NCBI GenBank assembly: GCA_050261515.1
Contig: JBLNDJ010000048.1
Location: 302,675-366,674, forward strand
Direction of reading: 5' to 3'
Origin: JBLNDJ01 sp050261515
GTDB lineage: Bacteria > Acidobacteriota > Terriglobia > Bryobacterales > Bryobacteraceae
DNA: 64,000 nt
Shown in pieces: positions 51,301 through 59,823 of the stretch. Below the pieces are notes generated by a model. The model saw nothing but the letters and a program-made list of their open reading frames with translations, did no database searches and was not told the DNA's origin. How positions within the stretch are numbered: position 1 is the stretch's first letter; every line of letters begins with the position of its first letter. Made by a program: the position numbers and the translations under genes.

Positions 51301-52236
51301 GAGCCCGCCGTGCTCGAGCGGATCTTCGCGCGCCTCGGCCCCGAGCCGCTGCCGAAAGACAAGCTGCGGTCTCTCAGCAAGCTCGACGAGGAGGCTTTCG
51401 ACACGGCCCTCGAAAAACTCTGGACGCACGACGGCGCGGTGATCGACTATGACGAAAGCGTCGCCCGCGGCACGGAGGCGTGGCGGCGCTCCTATGAGGC
51501 GCAGCGCGATCACAAGCTGGGGCAGCTTACCGAGATGCTGCGCTTCGCCGAGTGCAACCAGTGCCGCATGGTGGCGCTGGTGCGTCATTTCGGCGACCCG
51601 ACCGCCTCGGAGGCGCGCTGCGGCATTTGCGATTTTTGCGCGCCCGCCGAGTGCCTGGCGCAGCGCTTCCGCCCGGCCACCCCGGATGAGCGCCGGCTGG
51701 CGGGCGCGGCGATCGGCGCGCTTCGCGGCGCGGGCGCCATCGCTTCGGGCCGGCTGCACGCGCTTGCCGGCGGCGCCGACCGCCGCCAGTTCGAGCGCGT
51801 CCTGAGCGGATTGGTTCGCGCGGGCTTCGTCGCGCTCGAGGACGCCGTGTTCGAAAAGGACGGCAAGCAGATCGTTTTCAAACGTGCCGGCCTCACCGCG
51901 GAGGGACGCGCGCTCGAGCCGGAGGCGGAGGTAGCCCTCGACCTGACCGAGGAACTCGCCGCACTGCCGAAGTCGCGCACCCGCAAGAAACGCGGCAAAG
52001 CAGCGGCGCAAGCGCCGAGGCGCGCGGGCGTCGAAGAAGCTCTCCGCGCCTGGCGCCGCGAAGAGGCGAAACGCACGGGCGTCCCGGCCTTCCGTATCCT
52101 CACCGACCGCGCTCTGAAGGAACTCCTTTCGCAGATGCCGGCGACCGAAGATGCGCTCGTCGCCATCCACGGAATCGGCAAGCGCACGGCGAAGAAATAC
52201 GGCGCGCAGATTCTCAGGTTGTTGAAGGAGAGCTGA
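48364..52236 (+). CDS. Topoisomerase III-RecQ helicase fusion protein
   Basis: 1,290 residues in one frame. Residues 12 to about 600 are a type IA topoisomerase III: toprim VVAEKPSVARDIARVLG with the acidic TDAGREGELIF, and the catalytic Tyr321 in ISYPRTDSRH. The usual C-terminal zinc fingers are missing. After a 30-residue linker, residues 633-1290 are a complete RecQ: FRPNQAEV, Walker A MPTGSGKS (668-675), DEAH (767-770), FGMGIDKPDIR, QEIGRAGRDG, a zinc site (ECNQCRM near 1064, then CGICDFC), a winged-helix region and an HRDC domain (about 1220-1290). In other organisms these enzymes act together to dissolve DNA joint molecules. The start is GTG at 48364. It overlaps the convergent RND gene by 23 bases. 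Confidence 0.95.
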   Translation: MAEDSGQAGAVAVVAEKPSVARDIARVLGASRKGEGYLHGNGYIVTWAVGHLVRLAQPHEIRPEWRAWRRELLPMLPREWPLLVAENTREQFEIVRRILNSPKVARLVCATDAGREGELIFRYIYEAAGCAKPVSRLWVSSLTPDAIRHGFESMKDASAYDSLADAARGRSRADWLVGLNLSRAYTLALGEDFSVGRVQTPTLAMLVERELEIRAFVPEDYLEVVATFSPREGERYKGTWFREGVERLPADGAEAGNIVERVRAGEARIESVKAETQRMPPPLLYDLTELQRHANRVYGFSAQKTLELAQALYERHKLISYPRTDSRHLSADVAKTLARIVEAIREPYNGLLAPGAGERPLGNRYVDDSRVTDHHAIIPTHAARGRAGLSPDEARVFDLVCRRLLSAWHGDHVWSVTAVITAVNEDRFRSSGTTVEQPGWKVLDVAPQKRKKDTEAAEALPPGLAPGQPQKVLDVEAVRKKTRAPKRFTEATLLTAMETAGKTLDEKELSDAMKERGLGTPATRAAIIEVLLTRKYIEREGKSLKATDKGIRLIEVVHPEVKSPAMTGQWEACLKRIHRGAAELAPFLGGIEQYVRDVVGKVVGAERQVCARPPVPARPAGGPPADQGVRPTDLLSVLRNTFGFESFRPNQAEVCRAAVDGEDVLLVMPTGSGKSLCYQLPGIARGGTTLVISPLVALMEDQVAKLRAKGFAADRIHFGRNRADSRQACIEYLNGSLQFLYIAPERLRVAGFPEMLARRKPALIAIDEAHCISQWGHDFRPDYRRIGQFLPALRPAPVIALTATATPRVQDDIVAQLALPRPARFIRGFRRDNIAIEVVAAAPSRRHELVEELLRDEARRPAIVYTPTRKEAEKLARQLSSVCAAEAYHAGMPAARRDEVQAAFLAGNLGVIVATIAFGMGIDKPDIRTVVHTALPGSLEAYYQEIGRAGRDGAPSRAVLMQSYSDRRTHDFFFERDYPEPAVLERIFARLGPEPLPKDKLRSLSKLDEEAFDTALEKLWTHDGAVIDYDESVARGTEAWRRSYEAQRDHKLGQLTEMLRFAECNQCRMVALVRHFGDPTASEARCGICDFCAPAECLAQRFRPATPDERRLAGAAIGALRGAGAIASGRLHALAGGADRRQFERVLSGLVRAGFVALEDAVFEKDGKQIVFKRAGLTAEGRALEPEAEVALDLTEELAALPKSRTRKKRGKAAAQAPRRAGVEEALRAWRREEAKRTGVPAFRILTDRALKELLSQMPATEDALVAIHGIGKRTAKKYGAQILRLLKES
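50216..50258 (-). repeat. Copy B of the 43-base double-hairpin repeat, in the TopIII-RecQ linker
   Basis: On the minus strand it matches the copy at 61297-61339 in 39 of 43 positions with no gaps. It contains a 7-bp stem (GCGGACC/GGTCCGC, 4-base loop) and a second 8-bp stem with one mismatch. On the plus strand it is read in frame as residues 619-632 (PAGGPPADQGVRPT) of the fusion protein, precisely between the two enzyme domains. Confidence 0.85.
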
Positions 52237-55200
52237 CGACGCCGGCGCGCCCGCGCCCGAACGCCTGTCGCGCCCACTGGCTCAGCCGGTCGAGGTAGAG
52301 GTAAATCACGGGCGTGGTGTAGAGCGTGAGAAGCTGGCTCACCATCAGGCCGCCGACGATCGTGATGCCGAGCGGCCGCCGCAGTTCCGACCCCGTTCCG
52401 CCGCCGATCGCCAGGGGCACGCCGCCGAGCAGGGCCGCCATCGTCGTCATCAGAATCGGGCGGAAGCGCAGCAGGCAGGCCTGGTAGATCGCTTCGCGCG
52501 AGCTTTTGTTTTCCTTGCGCTCGGCTTCGAGCGCGAAGTCGATCATCATGATCGCGTTCTTCTTCACGATGCCGATGAGGAGAATGATGCCGATCAGCGC
52601 GATCACGCTCAGCTCCATGCGGCAGATCAGCAGCGCCAGCAGCGCGCCGACTCCGGCCGAGGGCAGCGTCGAAAGAATCGTGATGGGGTGTATGTAGCTC
52701 TCGTACAGGACTCCGAGCACGATGTAGACCGCGATGAGCGCCGCCAGAATCAGAAGCGGCTGGTTTGCGAGCGAAGCCTGAAACGCCTGCGCCGTGCCCG
52801 AAAAACTACCCGACACCGACGCCGGCATTGCGATCTCGCGCTCGGCCGCGCTGATCGAGTTCACCGCATCGCCCAGCGCGAAACCAGGCGCGAGGTTGAA
52901 CGACAGCGTGATCGACGGGTACTGGCTCTGGTGGTTTACCGAGAGCGTCGTGTTTTTCAACTCGAAGTGCGCGATGGAGCTGAGCGGCACCTGAGCGCCG
53001 GCCGAAGAACGCACGTAGACCTGTTGCAGCGCGTCCGGATTCTGGCGGAAATTCGACTCGACTTCCATGACGACGTGATACTGATTGAGCGGCGTGTAGA
53101 TGGTCGAGACCTGCCGCTGGCCGAACGAATCGTAAAGCGCATTGTCGATCTGCTGCGGATACAGCCCGAGCCGGGACGCCGTGTCGCGGTCGATGACGAC
53201 TTCGCTCTCCAGGCCCCGCACCTGCTGGTCGCTGTTGGCGTCGCGAATCTCCGGCAGCCCGCGCAGCTTTTGAAGCAGCTTCTGCGCCCACTCGTTCAAA
53301 TCGTTCAGATTATCGGCGTGCAGCGTGTACTGATACTGCGAACTGCTCGCGCGCCCACCGACACGGATGTCCTGCACCGCCTGGAAGAACAGCCTGGCTC
53401 CGGCGACCCGGTTGAGTTTCGCGCGCAGGCGGTTGATCACCTGATCGGCGGTCACGCCGTTGCGCTCCTCGAGCGGCTTCAACTGCACGAACACGCGGCC
53501 GCTATTGACCTGCGAGCCTCCGATGAACCCGACCACGTTCTCCACGGCCGGGTCGGCCTTCACGATGCTGATGAATTCCGTGAGCTTCTGGCGCATGGCG
53601 GGAAACGAGATGTCCTGCGCGCCCTGAATCGATCCGCTGAGGCGGCCCGTGTCCTGCTGCGGAAAGAAGCCCTTCGGCACCACGACGTAGAGGTACACGT
53701 TCAGGCACACGGTCAGGATCGTCAACAGCAAGGTCGGCTGCGGATTGCGCAGCACCCACGCCAGGCTGATCTCGTAGCGGCGATGCAGCCAGTTAAAGAA
53801 TCGCTCGCTTAGCCGGTAGAGGCGTCCGTGCCGCATCTCGTGTTCGGACTTGAGAAACTTCGCGCACATCATCGGCGTTGTCGTCAGCGACACGATGAGC
53901 GACACCCCGATCGCCACCGCGAGCGTCACGGCGAACTCGCGGAACAGCCGGCCGACGATGCCGCCCATCAGCAGAATCGGAATGAACACGGCCACCAGCG
54001 ACGTGCTCATCGATACCACGGTGAAGCCGACTTCCCTGGCCCCCTGCATCGCGGCCTGGAACGGGCGCATGCCGGCTTCGAGATGCCGCGCGACATTCTC
54101 GATCACCACAATGGCGTCGTCCACCACGAACCCGGTCGAGATCGTCAGCGCCATGAGCGAAAGGTTGTCGAGGCTGTAGCCCACCAGGTACATCACGCCG
54201 AACGTGCCGAGCAGCGAGAGCGGCACCGCGACGCCGGGAATGACGGTGGCCCACGCGTTTCGCAGGAACAGAAACACCACCATAATGACCAGCGCGATCG
54301 ACAGCAGCAGCGTGAACTTCACGTCCTGGACCGAGGCGCGGATGGTTGTCGTGCGATCCATGGCGACGCTGATGTCGATCGCCGGAGGGATCGAGGCGCG
54401 CAGCAGGGGCAGCAGCGCGCGCACGCGGTCCACCGTTTCGATCATGTTCGCCGCGGGCTGGCGGAACAGGATGATCAAAACCGCGGGCTTGCCGTTTGAC
54501 AGGCCCGCGTTGCGGCGGTCCTCGACCGAGTCCTGCACGTCGGCCACGTCGTCCAGCCGCACGCCTGCTCCGTTGCGGTAAGCGACGATCAGAGGTTTGT
54601 ATTGATCGGCCTTCTTGAGCTGGTCGGTCGCGCCGATCTGCCAGGTATCCGCCCCGCTGTTGAGCGAACCCTTCGGGCGGTTCGCGTTGGCCGTGTTGAG
54701 CGCGGTCCGGACCTCATCGAGCCCTATGCCGTAGCCGTTCAGCGCACGCGGATTGAGACTCACGCGCACGGCCGGCTTGGCGCCGCCGCCCACGATCACC
54801 TGCCCCACGCCCTCCACCTGCGAGAGCTTCTGCGCCAGGATCGAATCGGCCGCGTCGTACATGCGCGCGACATCGTAGCGGTCCGAGGTCAGGGCGAGAA
54901 TCAGGATCGGCGCGTCGGCCGGATTCACCTTGCGGTAGGTCGGGTTGTTCGGCAGGTTGGCCGGCAACTGGCCGCGCGCCGCGTTGATGGCGGCTTGAAC
55001 GTCGCGCGCCGCGGCGTCGATGTTGCGGTTCAGGTCGAACTGGAGCGTGATTGACGTCGAGCCGAGGCCGCTGGTGGACGTCATCTCGGTGACGCCCGCG
55101 ATGCGGCCGAATTGGCGTTCGAGCGGAGTCGCCACGGCCGAAGCCATCGTCTCCGGGCTTGCGCCGGGCAGGCCCGCGTTCACGCTGATGGTCGGGAACT

Positions 55201-55321
55201 CCACCTGCGGCAGCGGCGCCACGGGCAGCAGGCGATACGCGATTGCGCCCGCGAGCGCGAGCCCCGCCGTCAGCAGCGACGTCGCGACCGGCCTGCGTAT
55301 GAAGGGCGAGGAAATACTCAC
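52214..55321 (-). CDS. mdtC: RND multidrug efflux transporter, second subunit (MdtC type)
   Basis: 1,035 residues of an inner-membrane proton-driven pump. The start is GTG at 55321 (protein VSISSPFIRRPVATSLL), overlapping the mdtB stop as GTGA. Features: helix 1 at 12-30, the large periplasmic porter loops, the proton-relay region with VGYSLDNLSLMALTISTGFV and DDAIVVIENVARHLE, and the repeated second half (LLYESYIHPITILSTLPSAG). It would form a mixed trimer with MdtB. No outer membrane TolC gene follows in the window. Confidence 0.92.
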   Translation of the reverse strand: MSISSPFIRRPVATSLLTAGLALAGAIAYRLLPVAPLPQVEFPTISVNAGLPGASPETMASAVATPLERQFGRIAGVTEMTSTSGLGSTSITLQFDLNRNIDAAARDVQAAINAARGQLPANLPNNPTYRKVNPADAPILILALTSDRYDVARMYDAADSILAQKLSQVEGVGQVIVGGGAKPAVRVSLNPRALNGYGIGLDEVRTALNTANANRPKGSLNSGADTWQIGATDQLKKADQYKPLIVAYRNGAGVRLDDVADVQDSVEDRRNAGLSNGKPAVLIILFRQPAANMIETVDRVRALLPLLRASIPPAIDISVAMDRTTTIRASVQDVKFTLLLSIALVIMVVFLFLRNAWATVIPGVAVPLSLLGTFGVMYLVGYSLDNLSLMALTISTGFVVDDAIVVIENVARHLEAGMRPFQAAMQGAREVGFTVVSMSTSLVAVFIPILLMGGIVGRLFREFAVTLAVAIGVSLIVSLTTTPMMCAKFLKSEHEMRHGRLYRLSERFFNWLHRRYEISLAWVLRNPQPTLLLTILTVCLNVYLYVVVPKGFFPQQDTGRLSGSIQGAQDISFPAMRQKLTEFISIVKADPAVENVVGFIGGSQVNSGRVFVQLKPLEERNGVTADQVINRLRAKLNRVAGARLFFQAVQDIRVGGRASSSQYQYTLHADNLNDLNEWAQKLLQKLRGLPEIRDANSDQQVRGLESEVVIDRDTASRLGLYPQQIDNALYDSFGQRQVSTIYTPLNQYHVVMEVESNFRQNPDALQQVYVRSSAGAQVPLSSIAHFELKNTTLSVNHQSQYPSITLSFNLAPGFALGDAVNSISAAEREIAMPASVSGSFSGTAQAFQASLANQPLLILAALIAVYIVLGVLYESYIHPITILSTLPSAGVGALLALLICRMELSVIALIGIILLIGIVKKNAIMMIDFALEAERKENKSSREAIYQACLLRFRPILMTTMAALLGGVPLAIGGGTGSELRRPLGITIVGGLMVSQLLTLYTTPVIYLYLDRLSQWARQAFGRGRAGVVSSPSTT

Positions 55322-58300
55322 GACTGCTCCGCGGGGACCGGCTCCGCCCCCATGGGCTCGCCCGCGCGCGCGCCGCGCAGCCGGTGCGCCAGCCGGTCGA
55401 AGAACAGATAGACGACCGGCGTCGTATAGAGCGTCAGCACCTGGCTGACGATGAGGCCGCCGACGATCGTGATACCGAGCGGCCGCCGCAGCTCCGAACC
55501 CGTACCCGAGCTGAGCGCTAGCGGAATGCCGCCCAGCAGCGCCGCCATCGTCGTCATCATGATGGGCCGGAAGCGCAGCAGGCATGCCTGATAGATCGAT
55601 TCCTCGGGCGGCTTGCCCTCCTGCCGCTCCGCCTGGAGCGCGAAGTCGATCATCATGATGGCGTTCTTCTTCACAATGCCGATCAGCAGGATGATGCCGA
55701 TGAGCGCAATGACGCTCAGGTCGTTGTGCGTGAGCATGAGCGCGAGGATCGCGCCCACGCCCGCCGAAGGCAGCGTCGAGAGAATCGTCAGCGGGTGTAT
55801 GTAGCTCTCATACAGCACGCCCAGCACGATGTAGACGGTGATCAGCGCCGCAAGAATCAGCAGCGGCTCGTTCCGGAGCGAGTTCTGAAACGCCTGCGCC
55901 GTGCCCTGGAAGGCGACCTGTATGCTGGCCGGGAAACCGATCTCGCGCTCCACCTGGTGAATCACATCGACCGCCTTGCCGAGCGAAACGCCGGGTGCGA
56001 GATTGAACGACAGCGTGACCACCGGAAACTGGCCCTGGTGGCTCACCGCCAGCGGCGTGCTCGAGCGCTCGAAGTGCGTGAACACACTCAGCGGCACCTG
56101 CTGGCCGGTTGCGGAGTGCACGTAGATGTCCTTCAAGTCGGTGGGGCCGCGCTGAAATTCCGGGCCTACTTCGAGCACGACGCGATACTGATTCAGTTGC
56201 GTGAAGATGGTCGAGACCTGGCGCTGTCCGAAGGCGTCGTAGAGCGTGTCGTCGATCATCTGCGGTGTAATGCCGAAGCGCGACGCGGTATCGCGGTCGA
56301 TGACCAGCTCCGCCTCGAGGCCCCCGGTCTGCTGGTCGCTTGCCACATCGCGCAGCTCCGGCCGGGCCCGCAGCTTTTCGAGCAGGCGCGGCGCCCAGAC
56401 GCTCAGCTCGTTGGCGTCGGCGGCCTCCATGCTGTACTGATACTGCGTGCGAGCCACGCGGTCCTCGACCGTCAGGTCCTGCACCGGCTGCATGTAGAGC
56501 GTGATGCCGGCGAGGCCCGCGAGCTTCGATTGCAGCCGCCGGATGATCTCGCTCGCGGTCGAGTGCCGCTCGTCGAACGGCTTCAGGTTGATCTGTACGC
56601 GGCCGTTGTTGATGGTCGCGTTGGTGCCGTCGATGCCGATGAACGACGACAGGCTCTGGACATCCGGGTCCTGGAGGATGATCTTCGTCAGCTCCTGCTG
56701 CCGCTCGGCCATGGCGGCGAACGAGACCGTCTGGCGCGATTCCGAAATGCCGAGGATCACGCCAGTGTCCTGCACCGGGAAGAAGCCTTTCGGCACGATG
56801 TAATACAGCCACAGCGTCCCAACCAGCGTCAAAACCGTGACGAACAGCGTGAGCGGCTGATGCCGCAGCACCCACCGCAGTGTCGCGGCGTACCAGTCGA
56901 TCACACTGTTGAAGAAGCGCTCGGAGGCGCGGTAGAACCGCGTCTGCTGCTGCTCCGGCTTGTGGCGCAGCAGCAGCGCGCTCATCATCGGCGTGAGCGT
57001 CAGGGAGACGACCGCCGAGACCAGAATCGTGACCGCCAGCGTGATCGCGAACTCCCGGAACAGCCGGCCGACGATGTCGCCCATGAATAGCAGCGGAATC
57101 AGCACCGCGATCAGCGACACCGTCAACGACAGAATCGTAAACCCGATCTGCTCGGAGCCCTTGAGGGCGGCCTTGAGCGGCGGATCGCCCTCCTCGATGT
57201 AGCGCGAGATGTTCTCGATCATGACAATGGCGTCATCGACCACGAAGCCGGTCGAGATCGTCAGCGCCATGAGCGTCAGGTTATTCAGGCTGTAGCCGAG
57301 CAGGTACATCACGCCGAACGTGCCGACGATCGACAGCGGCACCGCCACGCTCGGAATCACCGTCGCGGCGAGGCTCCTCAGGAACAGGAACATCACCATG
57401 ACCACCAGCGCCACTGTGAGCATCAGCTCGAATTGCACGTCGCGCACCGACGCGCGGATCGTCGTCGTGCGGTCGGTGAGCACGCGCACTTGAATCGCCT
57501 GCGGCAGCGACGCGCGCAGCTTCGGAAGCAGGGTCGTGATGCTATCGACCACGCTGATGATGTTGGCCCCCGGCTGCCGCTGCACGTTCAGAATCACGGC
57601 CGGAGCTTCGTTCATCCACGCCGCCTGCCGGACGTTCTCCGCGCTGTCGATGGCCGTGGCCACGTCAGACAGCCGCACCGGCGCGCCGTTGCGGTACGCG
57701 ATGATGATCGAGTTATAGCCCTGGCTCGACAGGATCTGGTCGTTCGCGTTGATCGTGTAAGCCTGGCGGGCGTTCTCGAGGTTGCCCTTGGCCTGGTTCA
57801 CGTTCGCCTGCGAAAGCGCCAGCCGCAGGTCTTCGAGACTGAGCCCGTATGCCGCCAGAGCGGTAGGGTTCGCCCGGATGCGCACGGCCGGCCGCTGCCC
57901 TCCGCTGATCGTCACCATGCCGACGCCGGGAAGCTGCGAGATCTTCTGGCCGAGCGTGGTATCGGCGTAGTCCTCCACGCGCGAGAGCGGCATGCGGTCC
58001 GAGGTCAGAGCGAGCGTGAGAATCGGCGCGTCCGCCGGGTTGCTCTTGTTGTAGATCGGCGGGTTCGGCAGGTCGCGCGGCAGGTAGGTGGACGCCGCGT
58101 TGATCGCGGCCTGCACCTGCTGCTCCGCCACGTCGATGTTGAGGTCGAGCGCAAATTGCAGAGTGATGACCGAGCTTCCGAACGAGCTTGTGGACGTCAT
58201 CTGCTTCAACCCCGGCACCTGCCCGAACTGCCGCTCGAGCGGCGCCGTGATCGAAGAAGCCATTACCTCCGGGCTCGCCCCGGGGTAGAACGTCTGGACC

Positions 58301-58437
58301 TGGATGGTGGGGTAATCCACCTCGGGCAGCGCCGAGACCGGCAACTGCTTGTACGCCACCGCGCCCGCCAGCAGAATGCCCGCCATCAGCAGCGACGTCG
58401 CGACCGGCCTCAGGATGAAAATGCGCGACGGGTTCAC
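55318..58437 (-). CDS. mdtB: RND multidrug efflux transporter, first subunit (MdtB type)
   Basis: 1,039 residues, starting with GTG at 58437 (VNPSRIFILRPVATSLLMAG), overlapping the mdtA stop as GTGA. The same architecture as its neighbour: LPEVDYPTIQVQTFYPGASP at the entry of the first porter domain, LGYSLNNLTLMALTISTGFV and DDAIVMIENISRYIEEG in the proton-relay helices, and YESYIHPLTILSTLPSAGVG in the second half. The two pumps are clearly paralogues, consistent with an MdtBC heteromultimer. Confidence 0.92.
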   Translation of the reverse strand: MNPSRIFILRPVATSLLMAGILLAGAVAYKQLPVSALPEVDYPTIQVQTFYPGASPEVMASSITAPLERQFGQVPGLKQMTSTSSFGSSVITLQFALDLNIDVAEQQVQAAINAASTYLPRDLPNPPIYNKSNPADAPILTLALTSDRMPLSRVEDYADTTLGQKISQLPGVGMVTISGGQRPAVRIRANPTALAAYGLSLEDLRLALSQANVNQAKGNLENARQAYTINANDQILSSQGYNSIIIAYRNGAPVRLSDVATAIDSAENVRQAAWMNEAPAVILNVQRQPGANIISVVDSITTLLPKLRASLPQAIQVRVLTDRTTTIRASVRDVQFELMLTVALVVMVMFLFLRSLAATVIPSVAVPLSIVGTFGVMYLLGYSLNNLTLMALTISTGFVVDDAIVMIENISRYIEEGDPPLKAALKGSEQIGFTILSLTVSLIAVLIPLLFMGDIVGRLFREFAITLAVTILVSAVVSLTLTPMMSALLLRHKPEQQQTRFYRASERFFNSVIDWYAATLRWVLRHQPLTLFVTVLTLVGTLWLYYIVPKGFFPVQDTGVILGISESRQTVSFAAMAERQQELTKIILQDPDVQSLSSFIGIDGTNATINNGRVQINLKPFDERHSTASEIIRRLQSKLAGLAGITLYMQPVQDLTVEDRVARTQYQYSMEAADANELSVWAPRLLEKLRARPELRDVASDQQTGGLEAELVIDRDTASRFGITPQMIDDTLYDAFGQRQVSTIFTQLNQYRVVLEVGPEFQRGPTDLKDIYVHSATGQQVPLSVFTHFERSSTPLAVSHQGQFPVVTLSFNLAPGVSLGKAVDVIHQVEREIGFPASIQVAFQGTAQAFQNSLRNEPLLILAALITVYIVLGVLYESYIHPLTILSTLPSAGVGAILALMLTHNDLSVIALIGIILLIGIVKKNAIMMIDFALQAERQEGKPPEESIYQACLLRFRPIMMTTMAALLGGIPLALSSGTGSELRRPLGITIVGGLIVSQVLTLYTTPVVYLFFDRLAHRLRGARAGEPMGAEPVPAEQS

Positions 58438-59696
58438 CGCCCGACTCTCCCGTGGGCCGGAGCCGCCTCCGCCGCCCCCGTCCGCACATCCACCTTGCTG
58501 CCCTCCTGAAGCTTGTCCTGGCCGTCCACAACAACCAGATCGCCGGGCGCGAGCCCCTGCTCGATCGTGTCGCTGCCGCTCTCGGCGATCCCGACCGTCA
58601 CCGGCCGCAGCGTCACCGTCCTGTCCTCCTTCACCAGGTAGACGTAGGCGCCCTGCGGCCCGCGCTGGATCGCCGGCGCGGGCACGATGGTCGCGCCCCG
58701 CCGCGTATCGAGCAGCAGCCTGCAATTCACGAACTGGTTGGGGAACAGCTTGCCCTCCGAGTTGCTGAAAACAGCTTTCAGGCGCGAGGTGCCGGTGGCC
58801 GGATCGATCTGGTTATCCACGGTGAGCAGCGTGCCGCTCTCGAGCTTCTCAACGTCGGCGCGGTCGTAGGCGTCCACCCGCAGTTTCACCCCCGCCCGCA
58901 GCTTGGCGAGCACGGAGGGCAGGTTGTCGGCCGGAATCGTGAACAGCACCGCGATGGGCTGCAACTGCGTGATGACCGCCAGCCCCCCGGTGTCGCTTGC
59001 GTGCACTATGTTGCCGGCATCCACCAGCCGCAGCCCCATGCGGCCGCTGATCGGCGCCGTGATCTTCGCGTAGGCAAGTTGCAGCCTGGCGCTGTCGATG
59101 GCGGCCCGGTCCGCCGCGATGGTGCCGATGAACTGGTCCACCGACGCGCGCTGCGTGTCGAGCTGCTGCCTGGCGATGACCCCGCTGTTGACGAGGTTCT
59201 CGTACCGCTTCAGGTCGGCGGTCGCGTTGGCGAGTTGCGCCTGGTCGCGCGCGAGTTGCCCTTGCGCCTGCTCGAGCTGCACCTGGAAAGGCCGCGGATC
59301 GATCTCGGCCAGCAGGTCGCCCTTGTTCACGAACTGGCCCTCTCGAAAGTTCACCGAGATCAACTGCCCGTCCACGCGGGTCTTCACGGTCACGGTGTTG
59401 AACGCCGTCACCGACCCCAGCCCGCGCAGGTAGATCGGAATGTCGCCCGTGCGCGCGGCCACCGCCGTGACCGGAATCGCGCGGTTCGCCGCCCGGACCG
59501 CCTGCGCCGTCTCGGCCGCCTTCTGCTTCTGCTGCGAGGCTTGAAAGTAGCGGAATCCGAAGTACGCCAGCGCCGCGAGGACCAACAACCACAGCCAGCC
59601 AACATACCTCCGGCGAGGCCGTGACGGCCTCTGTTCCGGCTCCGGAGCCCGCGGCACCTGCCCGTTTTCGACGGCAGCGGGGGTCTTAATCGCCAT
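58434..59696 (-). CDS. mdtA: RND periplasmic adaptor (MdtA type)
   Basis: 420 residues. One N-terminal membrane anchor (WLWLLVLAALAYFGFRYF, about 34-51) is followed by the barrel-sandwich half GSVTAFNTVTVKTRVDGQL, an alpha-hairpin (EQAQGQLARDQAQLANATAD), the second lipoyl half AYAKITAPISGRMGLRLVD, and membrane-proximal domains. It links the pump to an outer membrane channel. The Ala-Glu-rich tail is typical. It is the first gene of a three-gene operon; 127 bases separate it from the divergent oxidoreductase gene. Confidence 0.93.
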   Translation of the reverse strand: MAIKTPAAVENGQVPRAPEPEQRPSRPRRRYVGWLWLLVLAALAYFGFRYFQASQQKQKAAETAQAVRAANRAIPVTAVAARTGDIPIYLRGLGSVTAFNTVTVKTRVDGQLISVNFREGQFVNKGDLLAEIDPRPFQVQLEQAQGQLARDQAQLANATADLKRYENLVNSGVIARQQLDTQRASVDQFIGTIAADRAAIDSARLQLAYAKITAPISGRMGLRLVDAGNIVHASDTGGLAVITQLQPIAVLFTIPADNLPSVLAKLRAGVKLRVDAYDRADVEKLESGTLLTVDNQIDPATGTSRLKAVFSNSEGKLFPNQFVNCRLLLDTRRGATIVPAPAIQRGPQGAYVYLVKEDRTVTLRPVTVGIAESGSDTIEQGLAPGDLVVVDGQDKLQEGSKVDVRTGAAEAAPAHGRVGR

Positions 59697-59823
59697 AGTT
59701 CCTTGTTTTCCTGTCAGATAGGGCGCGAGTGAGGGTACGCCCCCTATCTGGCAAGGCGTCCCTTTTCATAAGGACGTTACCGGAGGCCGCGCGATGCACG
59801 ATTTCTGCTAAAGTCAAACCTCG

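Noticed and set aside
49993..52170. Long minus-strand frame opposite the RecQ half of the fusion
   Set aside because: Shadow frame. It also reads through the 43-base repeat as ADPLVRGRPPGRP, which only reflects the repeat's orientation.
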